In this document: positions 61,501 through 64,000 of the stretch, in pieces
Layout of the letters: each line of letters opens with the position of its first letter
Position numbering within the stretch: the first letter of the stretch is position 1
Assembly: GCF_002855575.1 (NCBI RefSeq)
Contig: NZ_PKRQ01000004.1
Coordinates: forward strand, 372,001 to 436,000
Direction of reading: 5' to 3'
DNA length: 64,000 nucleotides
From: Tabrizicola sp. TH137
Lineage (GTDB): Bacteria; Pseudomonadota; Alphaproteobacteria; Rhodobacterales; Rhodobacteraceae
Notes under the pieces: generated by a model
The model's input: only the letters and a program-made list of their open reading frames with translations
What the model was told of the DNA's origin: nothing
The model's database searches: none
Made by a program: the position numbers and the translations under genes

Positions 61501-64000
61501 GGCGCCGAGGATCGTGTCATTGCCGATCGGGGCGGTCGTCGTGGTGGTGGTGGTCCAGGTGGTGGCGAGGTTGCTGTAGTTGACCGAGGGAGCGGTCGAG
61601 ATGCGGCCGAGGAAGGTGTAGGTCTCGCCCACGGTCAGCGGCTTGTCGGTGACGAAGCCGACGGTGCGGTTGCCCTCCAGTTCGACGGCATAGATGTTGA
61701 TGACCTCGCCCGTGGAGGATTGCACGGAATAGGCGTATTCCGGGGTGAGCCGCTTGCCCGCATCTTCGCTGATGCCGTTGATCGTGCTGTCCTGGCTGAG
61801 GACCTGGCTGGTGTCGCCGTCGTTGAAGGCGCTGTCATTGTCGTCGAGACCGATGGAGACGGGCGAGGCGCCGAGGTTGACGGTGAAGGTGGAGCCGGCG
61901 ACGTCGCTGTCGCCGTCGGTGTCGTTCTCGAAGGGGTTGTCGTTGCCTGCGGCATTGTTGAGCGTGATCTGGCCGAGCTGCCAGACGAGGACCGTGTGGT
62001 CTGCGCCGGTGACCGGGGTGACGCTGCGGGTTTCCGTGACGGTGGCGCTGCCTTCGGTGGGGCCATCGCCGAAGATCCGGTCATTGCCGGTGCCGCCGGT
62101 CAGGCTGTCATTGCCCTGACCGCCGAAGAGCGTGTCATTGCCCGCGCCGCCATCGACGGTGTCGTTGCCGGTATCGCCGATGAGGGAATCGTTGCCGGTG
62201 CCGCCGCGGAGCGAATCCGCGCCAGCCCCGCCATCGAGCGTGTCGCTGTCGGCCCCGCCGTCGAGCGTGTCATTGCCGGAACCGCCGATCAGGCTGTCCG
62301 TGCCGGTGCCGCCATCGAGCGAGTCGTCGCCGCCTGCACCATCGAGCGTGTCATTGCCTTCGCCGCCATCGAGGACATCGTCGAATTCCGGGTTCCCGAG
62401 CACAACGCGGACATTGTCGATCAGCACGCCTTCGCCGCTGTTCTGGCTGGCGAGTTCACGGAATTCGACGCGGGTGGAGCTGCTGGTTGCGGTGAAGGAG
62501 ATCGAGTAGGTCGCATAGCTTTGCGACGGGCTGAAGGTGCCGACGACGGTGCCGTCGATCACGATCTCGAAGCTGTCGGCGGTGGAGGGGCGGCTGCGGG
62601 CATCGACGCTTACGGTGTAGGTGCCGCCGGGTTCGGTGCCGATGTCCTGCCAGATGGAATCGACGCGGGCGGGATCGCGGTCGATTTCGACATAGCCCCG
62701 GCCATCCGAGGCGGAGGTGCCGAGAAAGCCCTGACCCCAGGATTCGATCAGGTTGCCGGATGTGTTCGAACTCCAGCCCGGAAGGGTGGCGTTGAGATTG
62801 TTGAACCCGTCGGCGGTGCGGTTGGTTTCGAAGCTGGCATTCTGGACGAGGTTCTGGGACCCGCTGCCTTCGCCGAGCAGGACGTCATCGCCCGAACCGC
62901 CGAACAGCGTGTCATCGCCGATGCTGCCGATGAGCGAGTCGTTGCCGGAGCCGCCGAGAAGGGAATCGTTCCCTGCCCCGCCGTCGATGGTGTCATCGCC
63001 TTCGCCGCCGTCGAGCGTGTCGTCGAAATCGGGGACGGCTTCGATCACGTGGACATTGTCGAGCACGACGCCTTCGCCATTGTTCTGGTTGGCGAGTTCG
63101 CGGAATTCGATCCGGGTCGTGCTGTTCGTGGCGGTGTAGTTCAGGCTGTAGGTGGCGAAGGACTGGCCGGGGCTGTAGGTGCCGACGACATTGCCGTCGA
63201 TGACGATCTGGAAGCTGTCCGAGGTCGAGGGGCGGGAGCGGGCATCGACGCTGATCGTGTAGGTCGTGCCGGGTTCGGTGGTGATGTCCTGGAAGACCGA
63301 GTCAACCCGTGCACCGTCGCGGTCAAGCTCGATAGAGCCGGAGCCATCGGAGGCGCTGGTACCGGCAAAGCCCTGGCCCCAGGATTCGATGAGATTGTTG
63401 GGGGTGTTGCTGCTCCAGCCGGTGAGCTGGGCGTTGAGGTTGTTGGTGTTGTTGGAGGTCCGGCCGATTTCGAAACTGCCGTTCACCAACAGGTTCTGCT
63501 GATCGTCGCCGTCGCCGAGAAGGACATCGTTGCCAGAGCCGCCGAAGACGGAATCCGCCCCGGCCCCGCCGATGAGCGAGTCGTTGCCGCCGCTGCCTTC
63601 GAGGACATCGTTGCCGGCGCCGCCGGAGACGGTATCCCTGCCTTCATCGCCGGTGAGCGTGTCGCGGCCTGACCCGCCCGACAGGCTGTCATCGCCGTCA
63701 CCGCCGCCGATGGCATCGGCACCGGCGGCACCCTCGACGATGTCGTTTCCGGCGCCTGCGGCGACGGTGTCGTTGCCGAGGCCGGCATTGACCGTGTCAT
63801 TGCCACCGGCGGCGTCGATCACGTCGTCATTGCCGTCGTCGCCGTCGATCTGGTCGCCCTGGGCATCGGTGAAACCGGGGTTCATCACCTGCCCGGCACT
63901 CGTGCCATTGACCACGCCGTCGGGGTTCGCATCGGGCGGGATGACCACGTTGCCGTTGCCGTCGATGGCGCCGTCGCGGAAGAAGGTGATGTTGGTGTTG
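55519..64000 (-). CDS. Giant RTX calcium-binding protein with C-terminal Hint domain (N-terminus outside window)
   Basis: The frame is open from the right edge and gives about 2,826 residues; the N-terminus is missing. Most of it is RTX nonapeptides (GG.G.D.L.GG.GND), the calcium-binding turns of secreted type I substrates. Inserted are two carbohydrate-binding-like domains, one roughly 180-residue unknown domain, and larger repeats headed by GIVDGT..G.LMTP-type sequence. The last about 200 residues are a Hint domain starting VVCFTRGTRILTAEGERAIE (Cys codon at 56,110-56,112) and continuing with TLDHGYQPIRWIGSSTVA and RLAVSPQHRMLLSG, which may cleave or link the chain. It is probably a large surface adhesin. 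No type I secretion ABC gene is in the window. Confidence 0.88.
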   Translation of the reverse strand, partial: NTNITFFRDGAIDGNGNVVIPPDANPDGVVNGTSAGQVMNPGFTDAQGDQIDGDDGNDDVIDAAGGNDTVNAGLGNDTVAAGAGNDIVEGAAGADAIGGGDGDDSLSGGSGRDTLTGDEGRDTVSGGAGNDVLEGSGGNDSLIGGAGADSVFGGSGNDVLLGDGDDQQNLLVNGSFEIGRTSNNTNNLNAQLTGWSSNTPNNLIESWGQGFAGTSASDGSGSIELDRDGARVDSVFQDITTEPGTTYTISVDARSRPSTSDSFQIVIDGNVVGTYSPGQSFATYSLNYTATNSTTRIEFRELANQNNGEGVVLDNVHVIEAVPDFDDTLDGGEGDDTIDGGAGNDSLLGGSGNDSLIGSIGDDTLFGGSGDDVLLGEGSGSQNLVQNASFETNRTADGFNNLNATLPGWSSNTSGNLIESWGQGFLGTSASDGRGYVEIDRDPARVDSIWQDIGTEPGGTYTVSVDARSRPSTADSFEIVIDGTVVGTFSPSQSYATYSISFTATSSSTRVEFRELASQNSGEGVLIDNVRVVLGNPEFDDVLDGGEGNDTLDGAGGDDSLDGGTGTDSLIGGSGNDTLDGGADSDTLDGGAGADSLRGGTGNDSLIGDTGNDTVDGGAGNDTLFGGQGNDSLTGGTGNDRIFGDGPTEGSATVTETRSVTPVTGADHTVLVWQLGQITLNNAAGNDNPFENDTDGDSDVAGSTFTVNLGASPVSIGLDDNDSAFNDGDTSQVLSQDSTINGISEDAGKRLTPEYAYSVQSSTGEVINIYAVELEGNRTVGFVTDKPLTVGETYTFLGRISTAPSVNYSNLATTWTTTTTTTAPIGNDTILGASGDTIFGGGGADTIVIDPTATNAAGTTLSGIQVDGGTTGTDSDRLDLTGYTFYRNLVQTTDADGDSTSGSVVVIDAKGLARTVTFTEIETLLLPPPEPTNNGIVEGLETGETMDPGYTDADGDQIDGTDGNDDRIEGRGGNDIINAGLGNDSVTGGSGNDSIFGGLGNDSLDGGEGSDSLAGGIGNDSLSGGLGDDDIAVGGADTATGGSGDDVFVIDGTDTGSDVNITLDGGSDGTSGAPDDAANGDAGDLLDLSAGTSGLTVNLGANPENGTVNGLDSDGGIDLTFTEIERLLTGSGNDTINGGSSTGPVSIDTGSGNDTIATGSGNDSITGGAGDDTISSGSGNDRVIGGSGNDSVDGGGSDDTLQGNDGDDTLAGGDGNDSLDGGDNDDSLTGGTGNDTLVGGDGSDTLDGGDNNDSLEGGSGEDDLTGGRGDDTLSGDGGNDTLAGGDGDDSVSGGTGNDSLTGGDGNDTLSGGTGTDTLQGGAGNDSLIGGDGDDDIVVGAGDIAQGGAGDDEFTVDPTLSGSAPITVIGGETVEEAVIDPTNNPGGRIGDVLDLRGLSDVVVTYTNPDPISGTSENGTATFRNTSGNLVTLTFSEIENVLTSADGIVDGTGAGDLMTPTSGPGGTPFRDPQGDQIDGTDGLNDRVAAGAGNDTVDAGLGNDTVDGDIGNDSIAGGSGDDSLIGGSGNDTLSGDAGNDLLDGGASDDSLSGGADNDTLFGDAGRDTLAGGSGNDQLFGGDEADDLSGNDGNDTLSGDGGNDTLDGGDGADRLDAGLGDDRIIGGEGADTIDAGQGDDSVSADGGNDFVGLGDGNDSAEGGTGNDTIGGGEGNDSISGGGDADSLIGGAGNDTLDGGDGNDTLAGDDGSDLLTGGAGNDSLLGGANDDDLIIGAGDRAEGGDGDDEFRVNPALSGNAGITVIGGETGENLTDPTNGGSGDVLDLRGLTNVALSFTGAESGTATFQNSGGQTVTITFAEIERVLVDTNGIVDGTAAGDLMTPTSGVAGTPYTDTQGDQIDGSDGLNDVVAAGQGNDTVDAGLGNDTVDGGAGDDSLSGNVGNDSLTGGEGADTLSGDDGADLLDGGEGSDSLSGGDGNDSLFGADGTDTLLGGIGDDRLDGGEGSDSLAGGTGADTLIGGSGADTLEGGAGADSVTGGAGDDDIIVGGADTAAGGSGDDVFTADASDSNVNAQIDGGSDATSGNADDTANGDAGDQLDLSAQTSNITIDFSPANAENGTVNGLDGDGQTDLTFTEIERFATGSGNDTIDGAGTTGAILIATNAGNDSIATGGGNDVIDAGSGNDTIAANSGNDTVNAGSGDDVVNGGANDDVLDGGSGNDDLTGGAGEDLLIGGDGNDTLDGGSEDDTLTGGIGDDRLIGGNGDDSLSGNEGRDTLQGGTGNDTLDGGDEADSLQGGSGNDRLFAGAGADIAEGNEGDDLIEGGDGADTLFGNEGNDTLDGGDGADSLVGGDGRDSVTGGEGDDVINTRNTQATPDEAGALSDSDPNDDRDTVFGGAGNDTILTGDDADLIQGEGGNDSIDAGLDDDSVFGGAGDDTIIGEEGDDLIEGAEGNDLLYGGSAALTPGDLPNDGTDPLTTNNEDTVLGGEGNDTIYGFDDNDSLSGDGGNDVIFGGLDDDRIDGGAGNDSLSGDEGNDSLTGGEGNDTLNGGVGRDTLVGGIGADLLVGGAGADLFTVQGADTITDFDATTGIQGTPGAPTNDNDFVDLSAFYNDATLATFLQNNPGATFSNPLAWLKADQADGVLQGAGDLRLQNGGTAVDGALLNVENTAVVCFTRGTRILTAEGERAIEDLAPGDLVFTLDHGYQPIRWIGSSTVAGKGRFAPIVIEAGALGNTRRLAVSPQHRMLLSGWQAELLFDEPEVLVAAKLLVNDGSIRAEECEKVEYFHMLFDAHEVVIAEGAPSESFHPGHVGWGALAEAAREEILALFPQLDGMDFSAYGPSARRSLTAAEARVVRDALLAETPIRAAE
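56440..63880 (-). repeat. RTX nonapeptide repeat region
   Basis: Within the giant gene, long runs of 27-base units encode GG.GND.L, interrupted by non-repeat domains near 57,700-58,000, 58,430-58,780, 59,560-59,960, 60,600-60,870 and 61,170-62,040. Larger blocks of about 1 kb also repeat, each beginning with GD(L)MTP.../DGDQIDG and GNDTVDAGLGNDTV. Confidence 0.85.
62375..63505 (-). repeat. Two copies of a carbohydrate-binding-like domain in the RTX protein
   Basis: About 63,505-63,035 and 62,860-62,375 encode near-identical 155-residue domains: NGSFEIGRTS/NASFETNRTA, then WSSNT, NLIESWGQGF, TSASDG, DSVFQDI/DSIWQDI, SVDARSRPSTSDSFQIVIDG and NNGEGVVLDN. The pattern (N.SFE, W, jelly-roll strands, FRELA) resembles DUF642/galactose-binding-like beta-sandwich modules. 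RTX units separate the two copies. Confidence 0.75.

Noticed and set aside
55324-63672. An open frame of more than 2,700 codons on the plus strand opposite the RTX gene
   Set aside because: It is the mirror of the GGxGxD repeats: GC-rich repeated codons produce no stop on the other strand. Its sequence is low-complexity and lacks any domain, while the minus frame has RTX and Hint domains.
56440-63880. Regularly spaced short repeats that could suggest a CRISPR array
   Set aside because: The 27-base periodicity is continuous, in frame, and encodes RTX nonapeptides; there are no unique spacers and no cas genes.

Overview
The window is GC-rich DNA with tightly packed genes. It looks like a member of the Rhodobacterales, near the Rhodobacter/Gemmobacter/Tabrizicola group. 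The grounds are the gene set, high third-position GC, a flagellar regulon with its own sigma-54 paralogue, a very large FlgK, a FlgJ without a muramidase domain beside an SltF-type transglycosylase, and a methylamine gene cluster of the type known from roseobacters. Identity is inferred from gene content only.

Positions 1-29,270 carry most of a polar-type flagellar cluster. On the plus strand are a fliK-like 3' end, fliL, fliM, fliN, fliO, fliP, fliQ, fliR, flhB and three small unassigned genes. Then come, on the minus strand, a sigma-54 factor (rpoN2-like) and flagellin, and on the plus strand motA, motB and fliD. After these, on the minus strand, are a receiver-less sigma-54 activator, sltF, and the rod/ring/hook genes flgL to flgB. 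Four strong -24/-12 sites (TGGCAC-N5-TTGC type) lie in front of fliO, an unknown gene at 6,087, flgG and flgB. This ties the cluster together as an RpoN-driven regulon and draws an unknown protein into it. fliE to fliJ, flhA and chemotaxis genes are not in the window.

Positions 29,394-39,160 are accessory. They hold an unknown repeat protein divergent from flgB, a membrane hybrid histidine kinase with a terminal Hpt domain, an exported molybdopterin-oxidoreductase-like protein, a LuxR-type response regulator, an EamA transporter with a LysR regulator divergent from an SHMT-like PLP enzyme, and a DHFR/RibD-like reductase with a TetR regulator.

Positions 39,368-49,814 form one co-directional minus-strand cluster that reads, in transcription order, mgdA-mgdB-mgdC-mgdD (sarcosine-oxidase-like), an XRE-cupin regulator, mgsA-mgsB-mgsC (split glutamate-synthase-like), and gmaS (glutamine-synthetase-like). 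This is the gene set of the N-methylglutamate pathway: methylamine is attached to glutamate, N-methylglutamate is formed, and then oxidised to release a C1 unit. The subunits resemble sarcosine oxidase and glutamate synthase, so the assignment rests on the combination.

Positions 49,969-64,000 carry a P1-family peptidase, an RND pump with its membrane fusion protein, and the 3' 8.5 kb of a giant calcium-binding (RTX) repeat protein ending in a Hint domain, whose N-terminus lies beyond the window. Two short intergenic repeat families also occur: a 60-bp block of 12-bp units after fliN and again before the XRE gene, and a GTCCCGGG hairpin element. The best leads for something undescribed are the 12-bp-unit repeat, the RpoN-linked unknown genes after flhB, and the repeat protein divergent from flgB.
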